Positions 35,732 through 48,163 of a DNA stretch of 64,000 bases are shown here, one piece after another. Below the pieces are notes generated by a model. That model made no database searches, had not been told where the DNA came from, and saw only the letters and a list, made by a program, of their open reading frames with translations. Made by a program: the position numbers and the translations under genes. The first letter of the stretch is position 1; the number at the start of each line of letters is the position of its first letter. Source of the stretch: Spirodela intermedia (lineage: Eukaryota; Streptophyta; Magnoliopsida; Alismatales; Araceae). The stretch lies in contig LR746267.1 in the NCBI GenBank assembly GCA_902729315.2, positions 1,789,501-1,853,500 of the forward strand. The letters run 5' to 3'.

Positions 35732-35889
35732 AGATGATCAAGGATTTAAATTTCAGATGGAATCCGGCTATCTCACTATCCACAATCAACATAGAAGACT
35801 TCTAGCACGAGTAAAGAAATCACACGGAAGACTTTACCCACTGAAGTAGACAATTGAAGAATATTGTCTCGTTTCAAAAGAAGCCAAAG

Positions 35890-36715
35890 AGATGGAATGG
35901 ATTTGGCACTGGAGGTATGGCCACCTGTACTTCAACTCACTGAAGTTTCTCCCCAATATTGTATAAGGGATGCCTCCACTTCATATACCCAAGCGCATAT
36001 CCCGAGACTGTGTAGCAGGTAAACATCATAGATAACCATTTCCCTCTGTTTCGTTGTTCAGGGCCAGCAGTCCACTAGAGCTGATTCATGGAGATCTTTG
36101 TGACTCAATAACGCCAATTACTTATGGAGGAAATCGATTTTTCTTCCTGGTTATAGGTGATTATTCTTGACTAATGTGGGTTGCAATTTTGAAGCAGAAA
36201 CGTGAAGCTTTTCAAGCATTTGTGAGGTTCAAAACCATGGCCGAGACAGAGAAGAAAGTGAAGATTGGTACTTTCTGAACTGACAAAGGATGTGAATTTA
36301 ATTCTATGGAATTTATTTCTTTCTGCTCTCAACATGGGATCAAACGTCATCTCACAGCTCCCTACTCTCCTTAGCAAAACGGGATTGTTGAGAGAGAATA
36401 AAACGATTATGGAAATAGTTCGAAGTATGATGAAAAGTAAGAATTTGCCATCTAAACTATGGGGAGAAGCCGTCAACACAAGCATTTACATCTTGAATCA
36501 TTCACCTACAAAGAGCCTAAATGAAGCCACACCATACAAAGTTTGGACTAGATCTAAACCGAATGTTGCTCATCTTAGAATGTTTGAGTCATTGGCTCAT
36601 GTGAAGATACTTGGTCAACACCTGACAACGCTACAAGATAGAAGCAAACCTATAATTTTCATAGGATATGACGTGGGAACTAAAGCATATAGATGTTTCG
36701 ATCCTCAAGAATAGA
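35890..36715 (+). pseudogene. Copia integrase region
   Basis: It begins with the pre-integrase WHWRYGHLYFNSL, continues through a frameshifted catalytic core, and ends in a 149-codon open stretch with VERENKTIMEIVRSMM-like sequence, LWGEAVNTSIYILN and the downstream VWTRSKPNVAHLRMF block. Several stops interrupt it. Confidence 0.87.
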
Positions 36716-36735
36716 AGGTTCACATCAGTCGAAAT

Positions 36736-38470
36736 GTGATTTTCACAGAACATAGCCAATGGGAGTGGAATACTTCAAAGCAATCTAGTAAAGGTACACT
36801 CTACTTACCCACCTTTGTTGACTCCATTGATACAGGAGAATATTCCATTGACCAAGTCACCTCTGCACCAATACTCGACGACTTCCTTAATCAAGCACAA
36901 TATATGTCTTCATCTTCTGAGGAAGCTTATCCTAGAAGATTTAGAGACATAACTCAAGTCTATAGAGATACAGAGGAGTGTAACTTAATGTTCGAGGAAC
37001 CTTCCTTTTATCAAGAAGCAGCGTCACAAAGAATTTGGAGAAAAGCCATGGAAGAGGAAATTGAAGCAATCGTCAAGAACCACACATGGATTCTCACCCC
37101 ATCCACTGAGGATTGCAAACCTATTGGTCTTAAATAGATATTTAAGATAAAAAATAACTCACAAGAAGAGGTAATTCGTCACAAAGCCAGGCAGGTTGCT
37201 AAAGGCTATGTTCAAAAATTGGACATTGACTATGAGGAAGTCTTTGCCCTGGTAGCAAGAATGGAGACAATTAGAGTGATAATTGCTCTTGTGGCCCAAA
37301 ATGGATGAGACTTCATCATCTAGATGTCAAGTCAGCAGTTCTAAATGAATAACTTGAAGAAGAGGTCTTTGTCAAACAGCTAGAAGAATTATGTTCTGAA
37401 ATTAAAAAAGACTCTTTATGGATTAAAGCAGGCACCTCGAGCATGGTATACGAAGCTAGATAAATGTCTCACCTCACTTGACTTTATAAGATGCTCTAAA
37501 GAACATGCAATGTACACAAAATTCTCTGTTAAAGCTCACTTGATAATCAGGGTGTATGTGAATGATCTCATAGTCACCGGAACCATTGAAGAATACACTT
37601 TATATTTCAAACAAACAATGATGAAGTAATTCGAGATGAGTGATCTGGCTCTACTCACCTCATATCTAGGAATTGAAGTGGAACAAGCTAGACATATGAT
37701 CAGACTGAAACAAAAGAACTATGTTCTACGGTTACTTGAACAGAGTGGAATGCAAGAATGTAAGTCTGTCTCCACACCACTAGAAGCACGATTCAAGTGC
37801 AGTGAAGGAAGAAAGAGTCAATTAGTTGACTCAATAAAATTCAAGAGCATAATCAAGAGCTTGAGGTACTTAATTCATACTCGGCTTGAGCTTGAGTTAT
37901 CTCAGTAGGTACATGGAAGCACCTACGATAGAGCACTTGGCAGTCTGGAAATAAATTCTCCGGTATGTTAAAGGCACTATTAATCTCGGAGTGTTATTTA
38001 AGAAGGAAAATAACTTCATTGTATCAGGATATAGTGATAGTGATCACATGGGTGACTCAACTAACCGTAAAAGTAAAACTAGGGTACTATTCTTCCTAGG
38101 ATCAAATCCAATAAATTGGACTTCACAAAAGCAGAAAATTATTGCTATCTCCTCATGTGAAGCCGAATATGTGACAGCTACTGCAGCAGCATGCCAGGGA
38201 ATTTGGTTGTCGAGACCCATCGGCGAATTGATGATGGTAAAACTAGCTCGAGTCGAATTATTCATTGACAATAAATCAGCGATTGCATTGTCAAATAATC
38301 CAGTTTACCACAGCAGATCGAAACACAATGATACACGGTATCATTTCATTCAATCCTGCCTCCAAAACAAACTGATTGAAGTGGCACACATCAGCACCAC
38401 TGATTAGTTAGTTGACATACTCACGAAGGCATTGAGAAAAGCTGGATTTGACAAACTTTGCCAGAAATTG
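36736..38470 (+). pseudogene. Copia reverse transcriptase and RNase H
   Basis: Reverse transcriptase motifs in order: WRKAMEEEIEAI, RHKARQVAKGYVQ, a frameshifted LDVKSA region, KKTLYGLKQAPRAWYTKL, and YVNDLIVTG in place of YVDD. RNase H follows from 37991 with SGYSDSDHMGD, SCEAEYVTATAAACQGIWL and DNKSAIALSNNPVYHSRSKH. Many stops and shifts. Confidence 0.9.
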
Positions 38471-38501
38471 AGCATGTTTGAAGATAGCGGGAATACTGGG
38501 C

Positions 38502-38513
38502 TTAGAGGGAAGA
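38502..38513 (+). promoter_or_regulatory. Copia polypurine tract
   Basis: The purine run agagggaaga lies directly before the 3' LTR. Confidence 0.8.
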
Positions 38514-38514
38514 T

Positions 38515-38873
38515 TGATGGTGTTAAGAGTAGTCAAATAAAGTGAGCGTAAAGATCGCCGGAAATGGAGATTCTCTGACCGATTCTCCAACAACAATTGT
38601 TTCAAGATCTTTACCATTTTTCTTCAAATATTTATTTGTTTTAATCCTGACCGTCCATCTCAGTCAAGTTATAATGGCTGAGATAAGAGCTACGTGGGAA
38701 CGTGGATCCCACAATGTGTAACTGCCTTAACCGACTGCTACATTTCTCTCTTCTATAAAATGTAACCTTTGTGTTCGATGAAAAGAACAAGGAGAGAGGT
38801 TGCTCTGTTTTCTTTGAAAACATCCGTGCTTTGATCCTTCCTCATTTTCTCTCCAGATCCTGTGATCCCAACA
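38515..38873 (+). repeat. Copia 3' LTR
   Basis: Same length as the 5' LTR; begins TGATGGTGTTAAG and ends CCCAACA. Followed by the target duplication AGCAG. Confidence 0.93.
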
Positions 38874-38961
38874 AGCAGCTCATCACCACTCGACGAGCAA
38901 CCCCCATTTACGTGCCCCAATCCTCAGATTCTAGAGTCCGGCTGTGGCCTCCATGAAGGAT

Positions 38962-39280
38962 ATGGCCACCGCCAAGAAGACCCCGGTTGCCGCGGCAGCT
39001 GCCGTTGTCCTGTTGCTTATTGCAGCCGCCGCCGTTGGCCAGGCATGATTCGGCAGCCCAACGATTTATCGGGCCATGCGCTGCAGGGGTACCCTTTCCT
39101 GGGTCATGTGGTGCGTGCAACAACTACAAAGGCTCCTATTTCGACTACTATGGGGGCCAGGTCGCCAGGTTCTACTACGGCTTCAACTGCCAAGGCCCCT
39201 ACATCACCGTCGCCAGGGACGCCAGCCGTTGCGTCTCCCCCTACCCATACAAAAGCATCCGCATGCCATGCCTTCCGTGA
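38962..39280 (+). pseudogene. MiAMP1-like type-B peptide, cut off from its promoter
   Basis: The start MATAKKTPVAAAAAVVLLLI is in frame, but a TGA at 39046-39048 ends the product at residue 28, inside the signal peptide. The mature part continues first in this frame and then, after a frameshift between 39050 and 39105, in another frame with CGACNNYKGSYFDYYGGQ and ends KSIRMPC plus Leu-Pro. The copia element (34177-38873) separates the coding part from its promoter module at 33830-34176. Three independent defects make it a clear pseudogene. Nearest relative by eye: 53906-54235. Confidence 0.9.
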
Positions 39281-39869
39281 GGTGTATACTGAACTTGCTT
39301 CCAGTTAGTGATGTGATCGTTTACTAACATGCCCCCATAAATAGATCATATGCAATAAAGGAGCACGGCAGCCTTCTAGTGCTGAATAAACGTACTTTAT
39401 GTCCTCACGAAATCACTAGGTTTTAAAACGGCGTCCAAAGCTTTGACATCTTCGGGAGATGAAATCACTCTTTCTTCCGAGTGGCACGCGGCTACAAGTT
39501 AAGAGCTATTAGTTAAAGTATAGCTTCTAGTTGTAGACAAAACAAGGATAATAAAGCGGATTTATTACCAAAGTCGCATCGTTCATTATTTCATTCCAGC
39601 GTAATAATGCTTCCGCAGCATGCCCCTAGAATCGAACTCAATTTTATATTGTAGAACCACGCCTTTTCATCGTTAAATGCACCGAAATAAGAAATTTGGG
39701 AAGAATATGCGAAAGATGGAGAGGGTTCAGGATTTTACCTTACCACCTTTCGTTGAGAAGAGTTTTCTGGAGAAGTTGATGAGGCGGGGAATTTAAGATC
39801 CACAAAGCAAAAGAAACAAACGAATAAAGGGGGATTTTGTTATTAAGCACTCTCTGGCTTAGTGACAAT
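39281..39869 (+). repeat. Conserved type-B 3' flank
   Basis: It shares ataaatagatcatatgcaataaagg and gctgaataaacgtactttatgtc with other type-B genes. From about 39440 it follows the 31890-32600 copy more closely than the copies after 48164 or 53906. Confidence 0.6.
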
Positions 39870-39989
39870 TTAAGCCACAAGCTGGTGCTGTTTAGCATCT
39901 TCTTCCAGCCAGAACTTTTCGTACTGGTTCGAGTCCATCAAGGAGTTCAGTTCATCTTCTTCCGCCAGTTCATACGGGCTATTACTAAC
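39870..39989 (-). other. Exon-like open stretch, unknown gene
   Basis: On the minus strand, gatttAG at 39990-39991 looks like a splice acceptor. A phase-0 frame of 39 codons then runs to TAA: VSNSPYELAEEDELNSLMDS, then NQYEKFWLEEDAKQHQLVA. The reading is acidic and of normal complexity, unlike its AT-rich surroundings, and resembles a terminal coding exon. I do not recognise the protein. A second open stretch of similar character lies near 40370-40450 on the same strand. This part is absent from the other spacer copies, so it may be a captured gene fragment. Confidence 0.4.
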
Positions 39990-39991
39990 CT

Positions 39992-42900
39992 AAATCAAGA
40001 TAACGTGTAGTTACGTTAATAATTCACTCTCCTGTTTCCCGCACAAAAGGATAACCCCCGAGAACAATCAAATAGCCAAGTAACCATCCTCTTTGCCTTC
40101 ATGAGGAATTCAATGTACACTTAACAGAGACCATTAAGGAGAGAGGAAATGAATGCACACTGTACTATCCCGATATTTAACCATTATAGAAGCCCCGGGT
40201 TCATTGTTGAGATATAAACTCCCTCTTTTGCAGAGGTTATTGTACTCTCCCTGTGTTTACTTTTCAATACTCAGCTTGTAAGGACGAGGAAGCCGGAGTT
40301 TACAAACGTAAGAATCTGCATGACGAAAAAAAAAATCAGCTTGCTGTGATGAGTCTAGTTAAGTTTCAGACATTTTCTTCATCAACAGATTGGTTCTGCA
40401 GCATCCAATTGAGACGGCTTTTGTGCCCTCTACACTTCACCCGCAAAACATGAGAGGAGTTGTGGTAAAAAGGTGGAGAAGGGTTTTCAGGCTATAGCAG
40501 TCGACGGGTGCATGGTGGTTGTTATATCCTCACTGGTCATCCGCATAAGTGCCTCTTTTCTAATGACGATGGAAGGATCATATGGAGAAATAAGAGTGAC
40601 AGAAAGGTAATTCAAAGTAAGGGCGATTTTAGCAAAGCGCAGAGTTTACTATCAAATTCAAGAGTTCGAGCCTTGTGATTTGAGAGTTTCGGATATTCTG
40701 TTGAAACAAATGTGTCACATGTGAGTAATACTTAAATAGAAGAATACATGACAACGAAAGGATACCTACGTTTATGCCAAAATAAAAACTTACACGATGC
40801 AAAAAAAAATTCAGGATATCTACTTAACATGTAGAAATAGACTAAGTAAAATCTTCAAGCAGTCTACCATACAGTCCACTGGATTAAAGAAAATCCTGTG
40901 AAGGTCCTTTAAGTTCTCTAGTGAAATGATTAGCTACGTAACTAACGATCCTAGCTTTCGTATTACTTTCCTCCTCCTAGAGAGCGATCGACAACATTGT
41001 AACATGAAGACAGAAATTTTATAACTATGTCAAGCAAAGGTACATCCAAAATACATAATGTAAGAAAAAAATTAAGAATCTTGGATAAGTATAAAGGCGT
41101 TAATTATAGCTTAAATATCCAGGATTTCATACACATTTTAGTTTCAAGTTGTGTGATAATAATTGCCTGAAAGGTAACAATGATGGTTGTCATTTGGACT
41201 AATGACAGTTATAAAGGCAGTCACAAAGTACGTTTTCTTATAGCAAGAGAATGGTATTATTAATTTAATGAGAGAGAGAGAGAGAGAGACAATTTTCGAT
41301 ATATATAAAGATTATTCATACTAAGAAAGAGCAGATATTAATATTAAAGAATACGTTAGCACTTAATAAGAGAGAGAACTTAATATTAAAGAATATGAGA
41401 ACATTTAATAAGATATAAGATGTAATATTAAAGATTAAGAGAGAACTTCAAAAGAGAGAGAATTTAGTATTAAATAAGATGAAAATTATTAATTTCAATT
41501 GCTTTGTTTTCGGATCTTTATAGGTCTGAGAAACAGGTTATTGTTCAATTAAGGTTTTTGCAAGATCAATTTAGCTTGGATCCAATATACCTGGAATATA
41601 AATACCAATAATGAAAACATTGACCTTAAATTCAGTCCCAAAAAATAAATCAAATTAAAATTAAATTCAGGCCAAAAATCAAAAAAACTTCAAATTAAAT
41701 CAAGTCGAAGGATAAAATATATTTCAAATTAAATTCCGGCCCATTAATGACTTCAATTACACTTCTTTTAAACTGAAATAAAAACCAAAACAAAATAAAA
41801 AACTATTTCACACTATTATTCAATATGAAAAATTCAAACCGAGATGCCAATGTTACTATATCAGCTTAAAATGAAGCGAAAAAGTTTATGACTTTCACGT
41901 TAATATATTTTTCAAATCAATAGTTACACAAATGGCTGAAGTACACACATTTTAGCTATTAAACAGTTCAACTCAGAGCCAATAACTCAACTCGCCAGTG
42001 TGCTCTGATGACTCTTCTAAACCTTTAAAAGAAAGAGATCCAATTCCTATCATTTGACTCTATAACAACAACCGTTAAGGCCATGGCTGGCTGGGTGTTA
42101 ATTCCCAGTGAGCAGCATATCATGAATTGAAAATGAAAGGTGCAGGTTAGGAAAAATTCTGTCAACTATGTGAAGAAAAAAACTTTTAACACATTACCTT
42201 CTGTGAGAGCACCCTGGCTCTACTCCCTCACACCAGGCAATTCTAGATCTTGGCTGAATAAATAGTCTTTGGACAACGATGACAATGATCAAAACTAGAC
42301 TTGGAGTTAGGTGAGATCCTACACGCATCTGGAAGATTAATTCAAATACACAGTATTGAATTTTCTTGGCTCATTCACCCACATAATTATACATGGTTTA
42401 CATGTCTCTGTATGCCATCTTTATCCCTTCTCGTAGGAACTGATAAAATAAATCAGCATATTTAAATAACCAGGAAATGTTAGATTAATAAGAAATACAT
42501 CCGCACCAAATATTAATGTCATTAGATCTAGTTTTCTTTTAGTTTAAATTATTAGTAATCTAGAGATTGAATAAATAACTAAAAACAAGATTTATGCCGT
42601 TATGAATAAAATACTTAAAAATGAGGAGATATGAATGCTTTAAATGAGTATAGCCGATGAATTCAGTTAGTATTCTAATCATAATAAAATCTTCCATGAC
42701 CACAAATAAGCTGCATAATTGCATGTTGGAATGCTCTTCACGGTGAGGCAAACACGTGAAGAAGTGAGCTCAGTGGCTTATTGGGTCAGGCAATGTTGAC
42801 GAGAAAAGCCCACGGTGTCACCCCAACAACTTCCTGCTCTAGGCTGAAAGACATATACAAAAACTTGGAACATTTTAGAGAATTTAAGACGAAAGTAAAG

Positions 42901-43259
42901 TAAAATCTAGTGATATGCTAAGAAAGAAAAGAGTTCTGAATGACCTCATTCTTTTTAGGCTTAAAAATGGATGATAGGAAAGACTATAAAATGATGGGAT
43001 TCCCTGCCTGCTGGTTCAGCTAGCGTATAATCATCTGAATTCCAATACATTTGCTTATCACGAAGGAAAGGAATCACTCGTAGTGCTAGGGCAGTTAACC
43101 ATAGTGTTCGTTCACAAAAGGTTTTCCACAATTCATGAAAATCGAATATGATTCAACCAATGGTACCAGTGACCATAAGTTGAGGGCAATCCTGATTTCA
43201 GATGACCAGTAGCCACCGAAATGACTCTAGACTAAGATTCAAGCAGGATTGCCAAGGCC
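39992..43259. repeat. Spacer, copy I
   Basis: It matches 48850-51650 and 54820-57190 in order and orientation, starting at atatttaaccattatagaagcccc. It contains a GA microsatellite (41271-41290), a degenerate run of attcaggccca-aaatcaaa units (about 41630-41770) and a long AT-rich part. I see no gene. Confidence 0.7.
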
Positions 43260-43685
43260 AAATCAAATTATTGTTTCATCAATAACTTCTTGGAAACAAT
43301 ACCTTCCATGGTTCATGCCATTTTCTACTGGAGTGTCCCAATAACTGTGACTTTCCTTCCTTTAAACTAACAGATGGAAACAACATCACAAGGTGTACGC
43401 AAAAAGTATCAGAAATTGCATGGTTACACAGACAATTGACAAAGATTAGGTTATGCGATAGCATGAAGGTTGTCCAGGTATTTACAGGTAACATCCCCTG
43501 GCAGATCTAAGCAGGCAATGCCCTTTCCTGTAAAAGCCACTGAATTCGTTTGTACTCCTGTCCTCAGAATCCAATAGAGGACTGAATGGAATCCTGGAAG
43601 ACAGTCCGCTGGAGGGCACTAATCTCTTCTGAGTGTGCAAGTTCAACCAATTCCAACCTTTCTTCAAAATGGTAGATATGGACAT

Positions 43686-45435
43686 TTACCCATAATTAAA
43701 GCCTTTCTCAGACTTGAGATCTTGAAACAGGAATGGAAACGTCGGCGAGCCCTCAGACTTGATTCCTTGATTGGTGTGCCTGTACAGAAAGAAAGTATGC
43801 TTCAGGGAACTCTCCAGCCTGTGCCGCTGAAAACTACAAGCCTGAACACCGTCCCATTCAGTGGATCTCCCTTCCACACAGAAACCGTGAACAAAGTAAC
43901 AGAAATGCAACAGCATCCATCGCACAGCCCTTGGACTGCATCTTATCCTGTGACAGCATCCATCGCACAGCCCTTGGACTGCATCTTATCCTGTGACAGC
44001 ATCCATCGCACAGCCCTTGGACTGCATCTTATCCTGTGACAGCATCCATCGCACAGCCCTTGGACTGCATCTTATCCTATGACAGCATCCATTGCACAGC
44101 CCTTGGACTGCATCTTATCGCTCAGCTCTATTGCAGACCTGAGCATCCGATGCTGGCAAAGAAAAACTATGATGGCATTATAAGAAGCCGACCTGGTATC
44201 CCAATCATCTGCAATCATGTTTCTGAACAAGTCCAATTGCAAGGAGCCCGCATACGCATGAGGCCAATCATCACCCGCTGCACGATGCCAGGAAATGGCA
44301 TTGAGAGGGTAATGGAAGTGACGTCATTAGGAAGGTACCCGCCGAGCAACATATCCTTGAGGAAAACACAGCTCTTCAAGCTCGCCGGCTTTTGATGCAT
44401 TGCCGATGAGGATACTGTGCGTGACGACATTCGGGACTAAACTTGCAGTACCCTTTGATCATTGCATTGCGGATGACGATGCCGTGGGGAATGCTCTTCT
44501 TTCTCAAGAGGCAGAACGGTCTTCTGGTCACCGTTCCTGACGAAACCATCGAGGAGTGCGCCATAGATGAACTCATCGGGGAGGATGTTGAAGTTCAGCA
44601 TCTCTACCAGCAGGTTCCTTGCAGCGGGGATCATCCCCTTCTAGGAAAGCCGGCCCATCACGCTATCGAAGATTGCCACGTCGGGCACCACACCTCGCTC
44701 CTGATCGACAATCCTGCCTGGATCTCTCCTGATGCGATGAGCCCCCATGGATGAGGACGGTAAGGGCAACCCGGCCTCGAGGACGCCCCTTCTCCATCAT
44801 TTCAACAGTAGGTTCCAGGTCGAGAGAACTCCCCCCAGAGACTGTATCTGTGCACTGAACCACAGATACAGAAAGCGTCGATAAGCATGTTGTGGGTCTC
44901 CACACCGGGCTCCATTCCCCGCCCCCTGATGTCCTGAGCAGAGCTCTGATCTCGGCAAAAGTCGGCCCTCTTAGAGAACCCTGCGATCATCGTTCCATAT
45001 GGAACCAAGGTGGACAGGAATCCTTGAATGTATCTCCCTGAACAGGTTGCAGGTTTTCTCGACGTCTTCCTTCCTGCAGCAGACATCCATCAACTTGTTG
45101 TAGAAGACGGCATTTGGGACGCAACCAGTTCCCCACCTCCCCACCTCCCCTCATTCAGCTCCAGGGATTCATCCGACCTCCCTTGCTGCGGCAAGACCTT
45201 CACCATTATACCAGTGGAAACGTTATCGGCCACGCCGTATCCCTGGAGCATTTCCTCAGACATCCTCCGGGCACTCTCGTAGCGGCGACGCAGCACAAGC
45301 AAGTTGAGGAGGCCCTTCCAGGCGTTAGTCAGCGCTTTCTCTTCCTCGCCGGTGTCAGAAAATCCGGCGACGATGGCGCGGAGAGCTTCGAGGACGGAAA
45401 AACAGCGGGATTGGGCGAGGACTTCCAGGCGTTAG
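43686..45435 (-). pseudogene. PPR gene, partial copy I
   Basis: Read on the minus strand this aligns with the intact PPR gene 57602-60079 from roughly residue 110 to the end. The C-terminus KSEKGFNYG and stop are present. It has many frameshifts, a loss of about 80 codons around 44440 (the VTHSILIG and KGYC motifs are joined), further losses in the middle near 44840, and a five-unit 43-base tandem repeat. The N-terminal part is replaced at 45435 by copia DNA. Confidence 0.88.
43910..44124. repeat. 43-base tandem repeat x 5 inside the PPR pseudogene
   Basis: Five 43-base units start acagcatccatcgcacagcc; the intact PPR gene has this sequence once, near 57825-57867. Units are almost identical, and the last one runs into normal PPR sequence. 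Forty-three is not a multiple of three, so each extra copy shifts the frame. Confidence 0.93.
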
Positions 45436-45439
45436 CCTA

Positions 45440-46950
45440 ATATATTACAATGTTGATTTTTGGAATTTTCATAGACCTAAGGTCTTTGTTCCTATTAACT
45501 ATCTAAATCTTCTTTTAATAGTCATGAAGTGTGATTTTCTAGTTTGCTTTACACTCATCAACAATTAAAGTTCTCTCTTATCATCTAATGTTTATAACCA
45601 AGTACTTGCATTCCAAGAAATTGAAATATATTATGCTTTGTTTCGTCTTCATCAATATTTAACTTATATCTAATTAAAATTCCATTCACTACATAGGATG
45701 TTTTTTTCATTACCTTAGCCTAAATGTACTGGGTAGCTTATTTTCATGTAAAATTATTTTTACAATTTTCTGTAAATTTTTAGAAGTATGTAATAATTTA
45801 TTCTTCTTTATCTCAACAATTTTATTTTGTTGAGCTGTTCTTGGAGCTTAAAAGTTAATATTCTCAAATTCTCTTCCCTGCTCATTCCTAATCTTCTAGA
45901 GCATTGTTCTAAATTATTTTCAACTTTCCTTATAAATTTTAAGTAGTATTTTAATATTCAGTCTTAGCTATTAAGATGAAATAATCAAGAATATTTAGAA
46001 TAATCATCACTATAATTAAACCATTAAATTTTTCTCATAAGATGAAAATTTTATTTACATCAAGTAATCTAAATGAATCATGTGTAAAGATTTAGTCGAA
46101 AAGATATGTTCTTTGGTGGTGATTGTTTGTACTAGTTTGTTTCCCTTGCATCCAACTGTAAAATTAAATTTGTCTATCTCTATTAGTTTCGGTAGTCATT
46201 TGATTAAATGAATTTCTGATGCCAACAAAGGCTTTCTTTGTTATTTTATTCATTATAACTGTGTGATATATGTGTGGTCTGCCCATTTCTTTAAGATCTA
46301 AACTATGAATATTATTTACTCTAATCACTAGTAAAGAGTAGGTTACTATTTGAATCATTAAATAGTAATTTAATGTGATCATCACGAATGGACTTACATT
46401 ATCAACAAGTAAAATATTTTTAACGAAGGTATGATCTTTGGAAGAAATATTTTCATGCTAAAATATATTTCCCTTTGTAATGCCTCCAAATCTTATCTCT
46501 CTTCTGTCCATTTATTTGAATAAAGAAAGTTATCCTTAATTTTAACAAAAACACTCATCCTTGATCTCTATTATCCAAATACAACTACGATGTAGTTTCA
46601 CTATAGTTGTTTTTGAAAATATTATTTCAATTTTTATTTTAGGAACCAAAAATTATTTTTCATTTAACTATCTCCTTGAATACCAATACGTGACTTATTT
46701 TGGTGTTAAATTCAATTGTAACATGTATTTTAGTTGATCTAAGGTTAAATTATAATCAGTTATTCCCTATGCAATATTTTTAACTTCTAAATTACATATG
46801 TAATTTCTTCTCAACACCACATGATTTATTATAGAATGTAACTCATTATTGGATCAGATGAATACCTTCTAGATCTTTGGTCCTTGGCCAGTTCAATACT
46901 TTCTATTTTATTTCAAACAGTTTTACTTTATATTAGTGAACCATTAAACT
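45440..46950 (-). pseudogene. Decayed Ty1/copia pol remnant
   Basis: The minus strand has a broken integrase reading: NINF-APRTAQQNKIVEIKKNK (the Y/APxTPQQNGVVERKN block), then a LPSTF-like block and an FxFLECKYLVI block. The rest to 46950 is AT-rich and unreadable. It directly abuts the truncated PPR copy. Confidence 0.65.
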
Positions 46951-46959
46951 GTTGAAGTT

Positions 46960-48055
46960 CATTGACCGTAGGTACAGAAGATTCTTCAAGAAATCTTTCT
47001 TGGTCTCTCTCAGTTTCTTTAACATTTTCAAGTTGTCTTGGATTTTCCTAAATTTTTCTGTAGACATGTATTTTGCCGCTCGTGTCTCACATAATCCTGT
47101 CGTTTCACGGAAGTTGCCGCTCGAGAATAATCAATGCCGAACTCTCTTCGATTCTCACCCGGGCCGGCCTTGATCGCCTTTGAAGGCGCCGAGCAGGCTC
47201 TTCACGCCGCGGAAGACTGTTCTTCGCCAATGGGTACTGCTATTCTCTCCCCTGGAAGGCCCCACTTCGCCTCTCCACGCTCGAATCCCGTCTTCATTTA
47301 GATGGGAGAGGCCTCCCAGCGCTTCCCCGTTTATCCGCCGATTCGTTGCTTGATCAGCAGGTCTTCAGCGTATCCGCTCAACCAACTGCTAGCGGTGCGG
47401 ATCCACTCCACACGAAAGGAACAGAAGAGCTTGGGAGGGGGTCACAAACGAGCTCGGAAGGGTAAGTAACAGCCAGCTGCCTATCGTTTCGATGGCGTTG
47501 GCGATATTACAGAAGGAAATCCTGAGGTACGTCGAATATGTCATGATTTGAGCCAGTTAGAAAGTTATAATGAAGTTAATAATCCTTTAATATGGGTGGT
47601 TGCACCGGCATCGACTGTTGCTGCTTATTTATTGCCCATAAGTTTCTGTACCATTTATCGCAGTTACGGACGTCAAAGATTTTCACTACTATAAGAAACA
47701 GGAGACTAGGACGAAAATAGGTAACTGGAGACGGGGACACCACCGCCATAGTAACCTCAGAGTCGAATAGCACTACTAAAAAACTTGAACGTACTCAAAA
47801 TAGGAGGGCACAAGCAGATGTGGGGACTGGAAGGGAATAATGAACGACTTTCCACGAGCAGCGTGACAGACATTTCAATCCTTCCTTGGGCTCCGCATCT
47901 TCTGGGTGATGGGAACGGACGAAAAGGTCAGCGAGAAAATGATACAATGACCTGTTCGCCAAACGTTAAATGAGACTAACGAGTGCCCTACTATTCACGT
48001 CTACCCCTGATGGCGAAATCCGTCGACACTTTCAACGATTCGCGTACTATAAACA
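46960..48055 (+). promoter_or_regulatory. Upstream module and promoter of the gene at 48164
   Basis: The GC-rich part (47080-47470) and middle part (47480-47700) match 33330-33830. The promoter part (47700-48055) matches 53430-53795 closely and ends in TATAAACA at 48048-48055, one base off the usual TATAAATA. The minus strand of the GC-rich part stays open for about 70 codons (47158-47380) and may be an old exon. Confidence 0.65.
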
Positions 48056-48163
48056 GCACGGATCAGGCACAGGGGACAGCAGCTCATCATCCTCGACGAG
48101 CAACCCCTCCTGACGTGCCCCGATCCTCAGATTCTCGAGTCCGGCCGTGGCTCCGTGAAGGAT

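Larger units (their letters stand above)
34177..38873 (+). mobile_element. Full-length but dead Ty1/copia LTR retrotransposon
   Basis: The element is 4697 bases with two 359-base LTRs that begin TG and end CA, a primer-binding site, a polypurine tract and a 5-base target duplication AGCAG (34172-34176 and 38874-38878). Internal order is gag, protease, integrase, reverse transcriptase, RNase H, the copia order. All parts except gag carry stops or frameshifts. By eye the LTRs differ at about 38 of 359 positions (about 89% identity), so the insertion is old. It sits between promoter and start codon of the type-B pseudogene at 38962. Confidence 0.95.

Noticed and set aside
48155-48163. Upstream start of the gene at 48164
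   Set aside because: It is a GTG codon; the ATG at 48164 fits the family and plant initiation.
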